A DNA stretch of 9,896 nucleotides from Verrucomicrobiota bacterium (GTDB lineage: Bacteria > Verrucomicrobiota > Verrucomicrobiia > Opitutales > Opitutaceae), in assembly GCA_023410155.1 (NCBI GenBank), contig JAEYQF010000201.1, positions 1-9,896 of the forward strand, given 5' to 3'. Position numbers and translations under genes: made by a program. Shown here piece by piece: positions 1 through 5,668 of the stretch. The notes beneath the pieces are model-generated. The model was given only the letters and a program-made list of their open reading frames with translations. It did no database searches and was not told where the DNA came from. Positions within the stretch are counted from its first letter, which is position 1. Each line of letters opens with the position of its first letter.

Positions 1-67
1 CCGCGCGGTGACGATTGGCGTCCGCAGGACGCAATCGAAAATCCAGAATCGAAAAGCGAAAATCCGT
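1..67. other. nuoD downstream spacer with simple repeats
   Basis: This is the non-coding tail after nuoD at the window edge. It holds two exact copies of CGAAAATCC (36-44 and 57-65) and a partial copy, CGAAAAG, at 50-56. On the nuo mRNA strand it reads as GATTTTCG-like repeats. I see no terminator, and the operon probably continues left into nuoE, which is outside the window. Confidence 0.5.
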
Positions 68-1294
68 TCATCGGTCCACCTCTCCCAGGACGATGTCGAC
101 GCTGCCGAGGATCACGACGGCGTCGGCGATGGTGTGGCCGAGGCACATGTCCTCGAGCACAGTGAGATTTACGAACGACGGCGGGCGGACGCGGTAGCGA
201 TACGGATTCGGCGTGCCGTCGCTGATGAGATAAAAACCGATTTCGCCCTTGGGGCCTTCGATGCGGCCGTAGGCCTCGCCGGCGCGCGGACGGAATCCGC
301 GCAGCTTCGCTTTCGGATCCATGATCGGACCGTGCGGCATCTCGGAGATCGCTTGCTGGAGGATCTTCACCGACTCGCGCATCTCCAGAATGCGCATCAT
401 ATAGCGGTCGTAGGTGTCGCCGTGGTCGCCGAGCGGCACGCGGAAATCGAAACGCGGATAGAAACCGTAGCGGTCGACTTTGCGCAGATCGTAGTCGATG
501 CCGGACGCGCGCAGCATCGGGCCCGTGATACCCGCCGCGATCGCGAGATCGCCGGAGAGCCGGCCGACGCCCTGCGTGCGGGCGAGCATGATCTCGTTGC
601 CCGTGAGCAATTCTTCGAACTCGTCGAGAAAGCGCGGGAAGTTCTGCACGATCTTGTTGGCCGCCGTGAGCCACTCCGGCGTCGGATCCACGCGGCATCC
701 ACCGAAGCGCTGGTAGTTGCACATCATGCGGGAGCCGGTGAGCGCCTCGAAGAGATCGAGGATCTTTTCGCGCTCGCGAAATGCATACAGCAGCGGCGTG
801 AACGACGTGCCGAGGTCGTTGAACAAAAACCCGACGAGGCACATGTGGTTCACGAGCCGCGTGAGCTCGGCCATGATCACACGCAGATACTCGGCGCGAT
901 CAGGCACGCTCAGGCCGGCGAGCTTCTCGACGGCGAGCGCGTAGGCCCAGTTGTTCGTCATCGAACACAGGTAATCGAGCCGGTCCGTGTAAGGCATCGA
1001 CGCGAGATACGTGGTGCTCTCACCGAGCTTTTCGTGATTGCGGTGAAGGTAGCCGAAGACGGGCTTCAGCTTCACGATCGTCTCGCCGTCGAGCGTCGCG
1101 ACCATGCGAAACACGCCGTGCGTCGACGGATGCTGCGGGCCCATGGAGACCTCGAGCAGATCGCCGTGAAACTCGTCGTGCACGGCGCGGACCGTGGCGC
1201 CGGTGGGGCCGCCCGCCCAGGCGGGCGGAGTTGAAAGCTGAGAGTTGAAAGCTGAGAGACCGGAGCCCGGAGCGGAAAGATCGGAGGGGCTCAT
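68..1294 (-). CDS. nuoD: NADH-quinone oxidoreductase subunit D (NuoD)
   Basis: NuoD is the 49-kDa-type subunit of the peripheral arm of respiratory complex I. Together with NuoB it lines the quinone-reduction site. The 408-residue protein carries the family hallmark GPQHPSTHG (52-60), GYLHRNHEK (81-89), RLDYL (105-109), the NYQRFGG segment (193-199), and the typical C-terminus ending LGEVDR. By spacing, His59 and Tyr108 (49 residues apart) correspond to the quinone-contacting His/Tyr pair known from Thermus and bovine enzymes. The start is well fixed: the ATG overlaps the nuoC stop as ATGA (1291-1294), and a full AGGAGG lies 7 nt upstream, inside the nuoC codons for Lys-Gly-Gly. Length is normal for the family. 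Residues of about 10-30 (SGLSAFNSQLSTPPAWAGGP) are unlike the family and are encoded by a simple repeat plus a GC palindrome. Confidence 0.97.
   Translation of the reverse strand: MSPSDLSAPGSGLSAFNSQLSTPPAWAGGPTGATVRAVHDEFHGDLLEVSMGPQHPSTHGVFRMVATLDGETIVKLKPVFGYLHRNHEKLGESTTYLASMPYTDRLDYLCSMTNNWAYALAVEKLAGLSVPDRAEYLRVIMAELTRLVNHMCLVGFLFNDLGTSFTPLLYAFREREKILDLFEALTGSRMMCNYQRFGGCRVDPTPEWLTAANKIVQNFPRFLDEFEELLTGNEIMLARTQGVGRLSGDLAIAAGITGPMLRASGIDYDLRKVDRYGFYPRFDFRVPLGDHGDTYDRYMMRILEMRESVKILQQAISEMPHGPIMDPKAKLRGFRPRAGEAYGRIEGPKGEIGFYLISDGTPNPYRYRVRPPSFVNLTVLEDMCLGHTIADAVVILGSVDIVLGEVDR
1211..1257. repeat. Simple repeat and GC palindrome inside nuoD 5' end
   Basis: Two perfect tandem copies of a 14-nt unit, GTTGAAAGCTGAGA, occupy 1230-1243 and 1244-1257. 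They are followed immediately to the left by a 7-2-7 palindrome, GCCCGCCCAGGCGGGC, at 1211-1226. Both are read in frame within nuoD and encode roughly SAFNSQLSTPPAWAGG. This type of sequence is normally intergenic, and I infer it is a dispersed repeat that entered the tolerant N-terminus of NuoD. Confidence 0.7.
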
Positions 1295-1935
1295 GCGGGG
1301 CCTCCTTTTGCGGGCGCGGTTGCGGCTGGCGCGGTGGGGTAGTGTTTCTTCGCGCGTTCGAGCACGTCGGCGTGCGGCGTGGGTTCCCACTCGAAATCGT
1401 CGGGCGCTACGTAGTCCTTGCGCATCGGGTGGTCCTTGAACTCGTCCCACATCAGAATGCGACGCAGGTCTGGGTGGCCCTCGAACACCACGCCGTAAAG
1501 ATCGAAGACCTCGCGCTCTTGAAACTCGCATGCGCGCCACACGGGGGTAAGCGATGGCACCGTCACCTGATCCGCGCGATTGCCCGTGCGCAGACGCAGG
1601 ATCACGGGACCGTGCTTCTTCGCCATCGAGTAGAGATGGTAAACGACTTCGAGAAAACCCGGCTGCACGCGCTTCGTTTTCGTTTCGACGATCTTCGGCG
1701 GTGCCTCGGGATTCGCGGGATCGGCGACGGTGGTCTTTACCGTTTCGACGATCTCCTTCTCGGGCCAGTCGATGCCCGTGACATTGGAGCAGTAGTCCAG
1801 TCGCAGCTCCGGATCGTCGCGCAGCCATTCGGCGATTGTGCGGACGTCCGCACAGCCGATTAGCAGCGACGGCTGGTCCGTCGCCGCGGTGTTCGCGACG
1901 AGGCTCACGTTCGCGCCCGGGAAACGGGCGAGCAC
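1291..1935 (-). CDS. nuoC: NADH-quinone oxidoreductase subunit C (NuoC)
   Basis: NuoC is the 30-kDa-type subunit that packs against NuoD in the peripheral arm of complex I. The family signature is clear: EREVFDLYGVVFEGHPDLRR (140-159), then ILMWDEFKDHPMRKDY (160-175), with LEVVYHLYSM (95-104) before it. The length (214 aa from the GTG at 1935) is normal for a stand-alone NuoC that is not fused to NuoD. A charged segment, about residues 62-92, between the IDWPE and LEVVYHL blocks looks like an insertion. The start is uncertain. The frame stays open upstream to a TGA at 1993-1995 and encodes LETLEQIRER just before this GTG, which resembles a genuine NuoC N-terminus, so a CTG at 1965 is an alternative. 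No ATG exists in that frame, and neither candidate has a good ribosome-binding site. The stop overlaps the nuoD start. Confidence 0.94.
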   Translation of the reverse strand: MLARFPGANVSLVANTAATDQPSLLIGCADVRTIAEWLRDDPELRLDYCSNVTGIDWPEKEIVETVKTTVADPANPEAPPKIVETKTKRVQPGFLEVVYHLYSMAKKHGPVILRLRTGNRADQVTVPSLTPVWRACEFQEREVFDLYGVVFEGHPDLRRILMWDEFKDHPMRKDYVAPDDFEWEPTPHADVLERAKKHYPTAPAATAPAKGGPA

Positions 1936-1990
1936 GCGTTCGCGAATTTGTTCGAGCGTTTCCAGGGCGTTAGCAGCGGTTTCCTGCGTT

Positions 1991-2086
1991 TGTCATTCTG
2001 AGCGCAGCTAAGAATCCACTTGGAGAATCGCAGCCTCTCAGCGCAGAGAAGCGCACACTGGATTCTTCGCTGCGCTCAGAATGACA
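1991..2086. repeat. 96-bp inverted-repeat element between nuoB and nuoC
   Basis: Two 28-nt arms, 1991-2018 and 2059-2086, are reverse complements with a single mismatch (position 2010 against its partner). The outer end reads TGTCATTCTGAGCGCAGC. The 40-nt centre has a minor CTCT/AGAG hairpin. When translated, such elements give the familiar spurious peptides HSERSEES and FLAALRMT, which are known from many unrelated bacterial genomes. It therefore belongs to a widespread REP- or MITE-like intergenic class. It sits 26 nt after the nuoB stop and within an otherwise tightly overlapped operon, so it would be transcribed as a long hairpin. Confidence 0.88.
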
Positions 2087-2112
2087 GGATGAGTGGAGGC
2101 GGGCGTGCATGG

Positions 2113-2763
2113 TCAGGCCTTGCCGGTGCGGACGATGGTCGGCGGTTGCCAGACTGCGTCGTTCTTCGGCGGCACGAGATCGTGCGCGCCGAATTCGGGG
2201 ATCGGAAACTCGCTCGGCTTCTCCGCCTGCAGGTGTCGCGCCGCCTCCGGGCCGGCGAGCCGTTCGGCCTTGATCTTCTTTTGCAGCTCCATGAGCCCGT
2301 TCAACAAGGCCTCCGGGCGCGGTGGGCAGCCGGGGATGTAGATGTCGACCGGGATGAAGCGATCGATGCCCTTTAAAACGTTGTAACCCTGCTTGAACGG
2401 TCCGCCGGAGATCGCGCACGCGCCCATCGCGATGCAATACTTCGGCTCCGGCATCTGGTTCCAGAGCCGCACTACCTGCGGGGCCATCTTCTTCGTGACG
2501 GTCCCCGACACGATCATCAGGTCGGCCTGACGCGGCGACGGACGAAAAATCTCCGCGCCAAACCGCGCGATGTCGAAGCGCGCCGTGGCCGTCGCGATCA
2601 TCTCGATCGCGCAACACGCGAGGCCGAACTGCAACGGCCAGATCGAGTTGCTGCGGCCCCAATTATACAGCTCCTCCAGACTGGTCATCAGGATGCCGTG
2701 ACGGCGGAGCTCTTCGCGCTCGGCATCGCTGAGCGGGGCGGGAGTGACAGGCGCGTCGCTCAT
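2113..2763 (-). CDS. nuoB: NADH-quinone oxidoreductase subunit B (NuoB)
   Basis: NuoB is the PSST-type subunit that holds iron-sulfur cluster N2, the last electron carrier before quinone in complex I. The 216-aa protein contains the conserved block from EELYNWGRSNSIWPLQFGLACC (30-51) to SGTVTKKMAPQVVRLWNQMP (86-105). The four expected N2 cysteines are present: the tandem pair Cys50-Cys51, Cys116 in GACAISGG, and Cys146 in YIPGCPPRPE. The C-terminal tail after about residue 170 is longer and poorly conserved, ending in a Pro-rich segment. The ATG overlaps the nuoA stop by 4 bp (ATGA, 2760-2763), and GGAG lies about 7 nt upstream inside the nuoA end. Downstream, 177 nt separate it from nuoC because of the inverted-repeat element. 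Confidence 0.97.
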   Translation of the reverse strand: MSDAPVTPAPLSDAEREELRRHGILMTSLEELYNWGRSNSIWPLQFGLACCAIEMIATATARFDIARFGAEIFRPSPRQADLMIVSGTVTKKMAPQVVRLWNQMPEPKYCIAMGACAISGGPFKQGYNVLKGIDRFIPVDIYIPGCPPRPEALLNGLMELQKKIKAERLAGPEAARHLQAEKPSEFPIPEFGAHDLVPPKNDAVWQPPTIVRTGKA

Positions 2764-3131
2764 TTCCACTCCAGATAACCGCGGTGCCACGCCCAGACCA
2801 AGCCCTCGGCGAGCAACAACATGAAGACGAACATCGCGAGCAGTGCTCCCGCTGGCAGCCCGGTAAACGCCACCGCGAACGGCAACAGAAACAGCACCTC
2901 GACGTCGAAGATCAGGAAGAAAATGGCGTAGAGATAATAGTGCGCCTTGAACTGGATCCACGAATCGCCGCTGGCCTCCAAGCCGCACTCATACGTGGAG
3001 TTCTTCAGGGCACCCGGTTTCGCGGGTTGGAAAAAGCGGACCCACAGGCGCGCGACCCCCAGCATCGCCAGCGGGAAGGCCAGCGCTACCGCCAGGAACA
3101 ATGCAAGAAATGCATAGGGATGTTCGGCCAT
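2760..3131 (-). CDS. nuoA: NADH-quinone oxidoreductase subunit A (NuoA)
   Basis: NuoA is a small membrane subunit of complex I next to the quinone channel. The 123-aa protein has three hydrophobic helices at about residues 6-30, 65-90 and 93-115. The long loop between helices 1 and 2 carries the family motif YECGLE (48-53) and SWIQFKAHYYLYAIFFLIFDVEVLFLLP (57-84), which includes the conserved acidic FDVE. Length is typical. It is the first gene of the operon, followed by nuoB through an ATGA overlap. The leader just before the ATG has no purine-rich ribosome-binding site and reads CTTACCTCCGCAGCTT on the mRNA, which is pyrimidine-rich. Confidence 0.96.
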   Translation of the reverse strand: MAEHPYAFLALFLAVALAFPLAMLGVARLWVRFFQPAKPGALKNSTYECGLEASGDSWIQFKAHYYLYAIFFLIFDVEVLFLLPFAVAFTGLPAGALLAMFVFMLLLAEGLVWAWHRGYLEWK

Positions 3132-3326
3132 AAGCTGCGGAGGTAAGCGAAGCTCACGATGAAATGACGCCTCTTAATCACAATGTCGAACCGCCGCTCT
3201 TTTTTGGCCAAGCCTGCGCGCCGGTTGGCCGGCGAGAAACGAATGCTAATGCCAGCGCGCCGTAGAAAATCCCGGTCGCCTGTTGGCACCAGGTCGCGTG
3301 GACGGATGTTCCGAGCCGGGACAAAG
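3132..3326 (-). other. nuo operon leader region
   Basis: This is non-coding sequence upstream of nuoA and must contain at least part of the nuo promoter unless nuo is read through from recA. I see no convincing -35/-10 pair; TCGACA near 3189 on the minus strand followed by an AT-richer stretch is only a weak candidate. GGCCAA (3207-3212) and TTGGCC (3226-3231) form an inverted repeat, but the adjacent T-run precedes the hairpin on the plus strand, so it is not a terminator in either direction. Confidence 0.4.
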
Positions 3327-3436
3327 TGCAGACCGGGTCGCGCCCATGTGCGGACTGGGTTGAGCCACGATGCGGCTCGGATCGCGCCGCGGTGCGGACT
3401 GGGTCGAGCCCATGGCTGGATCGGATCGAGCCCGGA
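3327..3436. repeat. Array of five degenerate 22-bp direct repeats
   Basis: Five head-to-tail 22-nt units start at 3327, 3349, 3371, 3393 and 3415. The fourth is the best consensus: it begins TGCGGACTGGGTCGAG and ends CCCATG. Against it the first unit has 3 mismatches and the second 5, while the third (8) and fifth (9) are more decayed. Each unit contains an imperfect GGG-TCGAG-CCC dyad. A period of 22 is not a multiple of three, so a protein repeat is excluded, and there are no unique spacers, so it is not CRISPR. It lies between the recA terminator and nuoA. Confidence 0.75.
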
Positions 3437-3454
3437 GGCGCTGGTGTTGAACGC

Positions 3455-3483
3455 AAAAAGGCCGGCTCGTGATGGAGCCGGCC
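3455..3483 (-). terminator. Intrinsic terminator of recA
   Basis: On the minus strand, GGCCGGCTC (3483-3475), a 6-nt loop (3474-3469) and GAGCCGGCC (3468-3460) form a perfect 9-bp GC-rich stem. It is followed by five T residues (3459-3455). It begins 24 nt after the recA stop codon, as expected for a rho-independent terminator, and should insulate nuo from recA transcription. Confidence 0.93.
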
Positions 3484-3507
3484 CAGGATGCAAAATGTCA
3501 GGAGAGC

Positions 3508-4581
3508 TTACTCGGCGACTTCGCCGGTGAGGTCTTCGCCGCCTTTGACGCTGACCTTCTCGAGGATCGCGGCGGAGATTTTCGCGGCGAGCTCGGGCTT
3601 TTCCTTAAGGGCGGTCTTGGCGGCGTCGCGGCCCTGGCCGACGAGGTTGCCTTCGTAGGCGATCCACGCGCCTTTCTTCTCGAGGATTTTGTGTTCGAGG
3701 CCGAGGTCGAGCAGCGAGCCGACCTTCGAGATGCCTTCGTCATACATGATGTCGAATTCGCACTCGGTGAACGGCGGGGCGACCTTGTTCTTCACCACTT
3801 TGATCTTGGTGCGGTTGCCGACGACTTTGCCTTCAGGGGTCTTGATCTGGTCCTTGCGGCGGATGTCGATGCGGACGGAGGCGAAGAACTTGAGCGCGCG
3901 GCCGCCCGAGGTGGTCTCGGGATTGCCGAACATGACGCCGATCTTTTCGCGAATCTGGTTCGTGAAAATGCAGATGCAGTTGGTCTTGCTGACGACGGCG
4001 GTGAGGCGGCGCATGGCCTGCGACATGAGGCGGGCCTGGGCGCCGACGGTGGCGTCGCCCATCTGGCCATCGAGCTCGGCCTTGGTGGTGAGCGCGGCGA
4101 CGGAGTCGAGGATGATGACGTCGATCGAATTGGAGCGGATGAGCGTCTCCATGATGTTGAGCGCGTCTTCGCCGGAGTCAGGTTGGGAGACGAGGAGATC
4201 GTCGAGGTTCACGCCGACAACTTTGGCGTATTTCGGATCGAGGGCGTGTTCGACGTCGATGAAAGCAGCGAGGCCGCCGCGTTTTTGGGCTTCGGCGATG
4301 ACGCTCAAACAGAAGGTGGTCTTACCGGAGGATTCGGGGCCGTAGATCTCGACGATGCGGCCTTTCGGGAGACCGCCGACGCCGAGGGCGAGGTCGACTG
4401 CGAGGGAGCCGGTGGTGAGCGTCTCGACCTTCATCTTTTGCGAGTCGCCGAGGCGCATGATGGAGCCGTCGCCGAACTGTTTGGTGATGGAGGAGAGGGC
4501 GAGCTCGATGTTCTTCTCGCGCGCGGCGTTGGCGGGCACGACGGCGGCGGAAGCGGTTTTGGCGGGGGCGGCTTTGGACAT
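3508..4581 (-). CDS. recA: Recombinase A (RecA)
   Basis: RecA polymerises on single-stranded DNA, catalyses homologous strand exchange, and stimulates LexA self-cleavage where an SOS system exists. The 357-aa protein is of normal length. Visible landmarks are the Walker A loop GPESSGKT (81-88), the catalytic-Glu region FIDVEHALDP (108-117), Walker B VIILDS (155-160), loop L1 region DGQMGDATVGAQARLMSQAMRR split over 171-192, and loop L2 with NQIREKIGVMFGNPETTSGG (208-227). The N-terminal 20 residues are Ala-rich (SKAAPAKTASAAVVPANAA) and variable. The start ATG is preceded by a pyrimidine-rich leader (CCTCCTCGTTTCCTCCC) with no Shine-Dalgarno on the mRNA. It is a single-gene unit, with its own terminator downstream and a divergent PEP-CTERM gene upstream. 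Confidence 0.99.
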   Translation of the reverse strand: MSKAAPAKTASAAVVPANAAREKNIELALSSITKQFGDGSIMRLGDSQKMKVETLTTGSLAVDLALGVGGLPKGRIVEIYGPESSGKTTFCLSVIAEAQKRGGLAAFIDVEHALDPKYAKVVGVNLDDLLVSQPDSGEDALNIMETLIRSNSIDVIILDSVAALTTKAELDGQMGDATVGAQARLMSQAMRRLTAVVSKTNCICIFTNQIREKIGVMFGNPETTSGGRALKFFASVRIDIRRKDQIKTPEGKVVGNRTKIKVVKNKVAPPFTECEFDIMYDEGISKVGSLLDLGLEHKILEKKGAWIAYEGNLVGQGRDAAKTALKEKPELAAKISAAILEKVSVKGGEDLTGEVAE

Positions 4582-4882
4582 GGGAGGAAACGAGGAGGAG
4601 TTGAGCGGGCGCCCAGAGTAAACGGAGGCGCTGACGAGGTTATGTCAGGAGTCTTTCGGGGAAGGGGGCAGAACGGGCAAGCGCGGAGTGCCCGGGCGGG
4701 AGAAATTCCCGGGCTGGCCGGGCATACCCTGGAACGGGGGAATGAAAGCGTGCCGTCGTGGGAGGCGGGCCCTGATTTTTGTTGGGATCAACTGCCTCGT
4801 GGACAGGGACGTGGAGAACGGCACGGCTCCCGCGGGATTTTTGCCTCGGAGGAGCGGAGAACCGGCCGATAAGCGTGTATCC
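4582..4882. other. Divergent intergenic region, recA / PEP-CTERM gene
   Basis: These 301 nt should hold the recA promoter and that of the rightward gene. A dyad CTGAC-N8-GTCAG at 4631-4648 lies 50-67 nt upstream of the recA ATG. I see no copy of the TGTTC-N4-GAACA LexA box reported for Verrucomicrobia near recA. GCCCGGG (4690-4696) and CCCGGGC (4708-4714) form a hairpin of unknown role. The frame of the PEP-CTERM gene is open leftward from 4883 to before 4688, including an ATG at 4742, but the encoded Arg/Gly-rich sequence does not look like a signal peptide. No -35/-10 pair is convincing. Confidence 0.45.
4631..4648. promoter_or_regulatory. Dyad CTGAC-N8-GTCAG upstream of recA
   Basis: This is a perfect 5-bp inverted repeat with an 8-nt spacer, 50 nt upstream of the recA start codon, where an operator would be expected. 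It does not match the LexA motif described for Verrucomicrobia, so assigning it to LexA or to any other regulator is speculative. Confidence 0.25.
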
Positions 4883-5557
4883 ATGTTTCCAGCACACCAG
4901 GCAGATTGTGTTCGCAAGAAAGCAAACGGTTGGCGCGCGGGCCTGCTCGCCTGTGCACTCGCGTTGGGCCTGAGTGGCATCACGCGGGCGGATATGATCT
5001 CCGAGGAGATTTTTACGCCGGGCAGCCCGATCAACGCGCCGTCCATCGGCTCGATTGGCTGGGATCCTTTCAGCAATGCCGGCGGAGGGGGCAACCGTCC
5101 TCTCGGCATCGTTTTCGATTCCCAAACAGCGTCGGTCGAGTTGTCGCTTTTCACAGGCACGCTGGACGGAGTGATGGAGTGGGCGGCGGATGGGTCTACT
5201 GCGACCGTGCTCGCTCCCGGCCAGACGATCGACGGCCTGACCTCCTGGACTTCGAGCTACACGTTTCACTCCGGGGGCAATCCGCTCATGGAGCCCGGCG
5301 AGTCGCTGTATTTCGGCTATCGGATCTATGAGAGCGAGCTCGGCTCCGAGTATGCCTCCTACGGCTGGGTTCAGCTCGAGAACATCGCCGGGACCTACTT
5401 CCTCTCGCACTGGGCGATCAACTATGCCGACGGCGGAATCACGGTGCCGATGGGCGAGGCGATTCCGGAGCCGAGCACGTATGCGGTGATTCTCGGCGGT
5501 GTGGCGTTGGGTGGCGCGCTGGTGATGCGCCGGCGCAAACAGAAGGCGTCGGCCTGA
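4883..5557 (+). CDS. PEP-CTERM sorting domain protein (paralogue 1)
   Basis: This is a predicted exported protein of 224 aa with unknown molecular function. The N-terminus is a signal peptide: basic residues (RKKANGWR, 11-18), a hydrophobic core (AGLLACALALGLSG, 19-32) and a likely cleavage after TRA (35-37). The C-terminus has the PEP-CTERM sorting signal: IPEPSTYA (194-201), a hydrophobic helix (VILGGVALGGALV, 202-214) and a basic tail (MRRRKQK). In known systems an exosortase recognises this tail, and such proteins are linked to exopolysaccharide. The middle is Gly/Ser/Thr-rich and probably beta-rich, with GWDPFS (59-64), APGQTI (111-116) and GESLYFGYRI (139-148) shared with the second PEP-CTERM gene in this window. 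I chose the ATG at 4883 because it puts the signal peptide at the N-terminus; no clear ribosome-binding site supports it. An intrinsic terminator follows. Confidence 0.88.
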   Translation: MFPAHQADCVRKKANGWRAGLLACALALGLSGITRADMISEEIFTPGSPINAPSIGSIGWDPFSNAGGGGNRPLGIVFDSQTASVELSLFTGTLDGVMEWAADGSTATVLAPGQTIDGLTSWTSSYTFHSGGNPLMEPGESLYFGYRIYESELGSEYASYGWVQLENIAGTYFLSHWAINYADGGITVPMGEAIPEPSTYAVILGGVALGGALVMRRRKQKASA

Positions 5558-5576
5558 GCGGGACGCGATTTTTCTG

Positions 5577-5606
5577 AGCCGCATTCCTCGTCGAGTGCGG
5601 CTTTTT
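5577..5606 (+). terminator. Intrinsic terminator after PEP-CTERM gene 1
   Basis: AGCCGCA (5577-5583) pairs with TGCGGCT (5596-5602), and an inner CTCG/CGAG helix extends the stem. A run of T residues (5602-5606) follows. It lies 20 nt past the stop codon and should separate this gene from the glycosyltransferase gene. Confidence 0.88.
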
Positions 5607-5652
5607 CGTAGCCGGATGGTCCGGGGTTGGGCTGGACCCGCGGCGGCGGCTG

Positions 5653-5668
5653 CGGCACTGAGGTGCCG
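5653..5668 (+). promoter_or_regulatory. Hairpin holding the ribosome-binding site of the glycosyltransferase
   Basis: CGGCAC (5653-5658) and GTGCCG (5663-5668) form a perfect 6-bp stem with the 4-nt loop TGAG, ending directly before the ATG at 5669. The only Shine-Dalgarno-like sequence, GAGG (5660-5663), is in the loop and the first pair of the stem. It could modulate translation initiation; that role is inferred. Confidence 0.45.

Noticed and set aside
8..1234. A 408-codon plus-strand open frame opposite nuoD
   Set aside because: It mirrors the nuoD reading frame, is Arg/His/Glu-rich low-complexity when translated and shows no family motif; such antisense frames are expected in GC-rich DNA.
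3201..3231. Terminator at the GGCCAA/TTGGCC inverted repeat
   Set aside because: The T-run precedes the hairpin on the plus strand, and on the minus strand the following run is A, so the geometry is wrong in both directions.
3327..3436. CRISPR array
   Set aside because: The units are directly adjacent 22-mers with no unique spacers, and there are no cas genes.
3469..4872. A 467-codon plus-strand open frame opposite recA
   Set aside because: Its translation is dominated by Gly, Asp, Glu and Ala from the complement of recA codons; recA is unambiguous on the other strand.
4909..4922. LexA-box-like TGTTCGCAAGAAAG
   Set aside because: Only three of five bases match in the second half-site, and it is more than 300 nt from recA, within the coding start of the PEP-CTERM gene.
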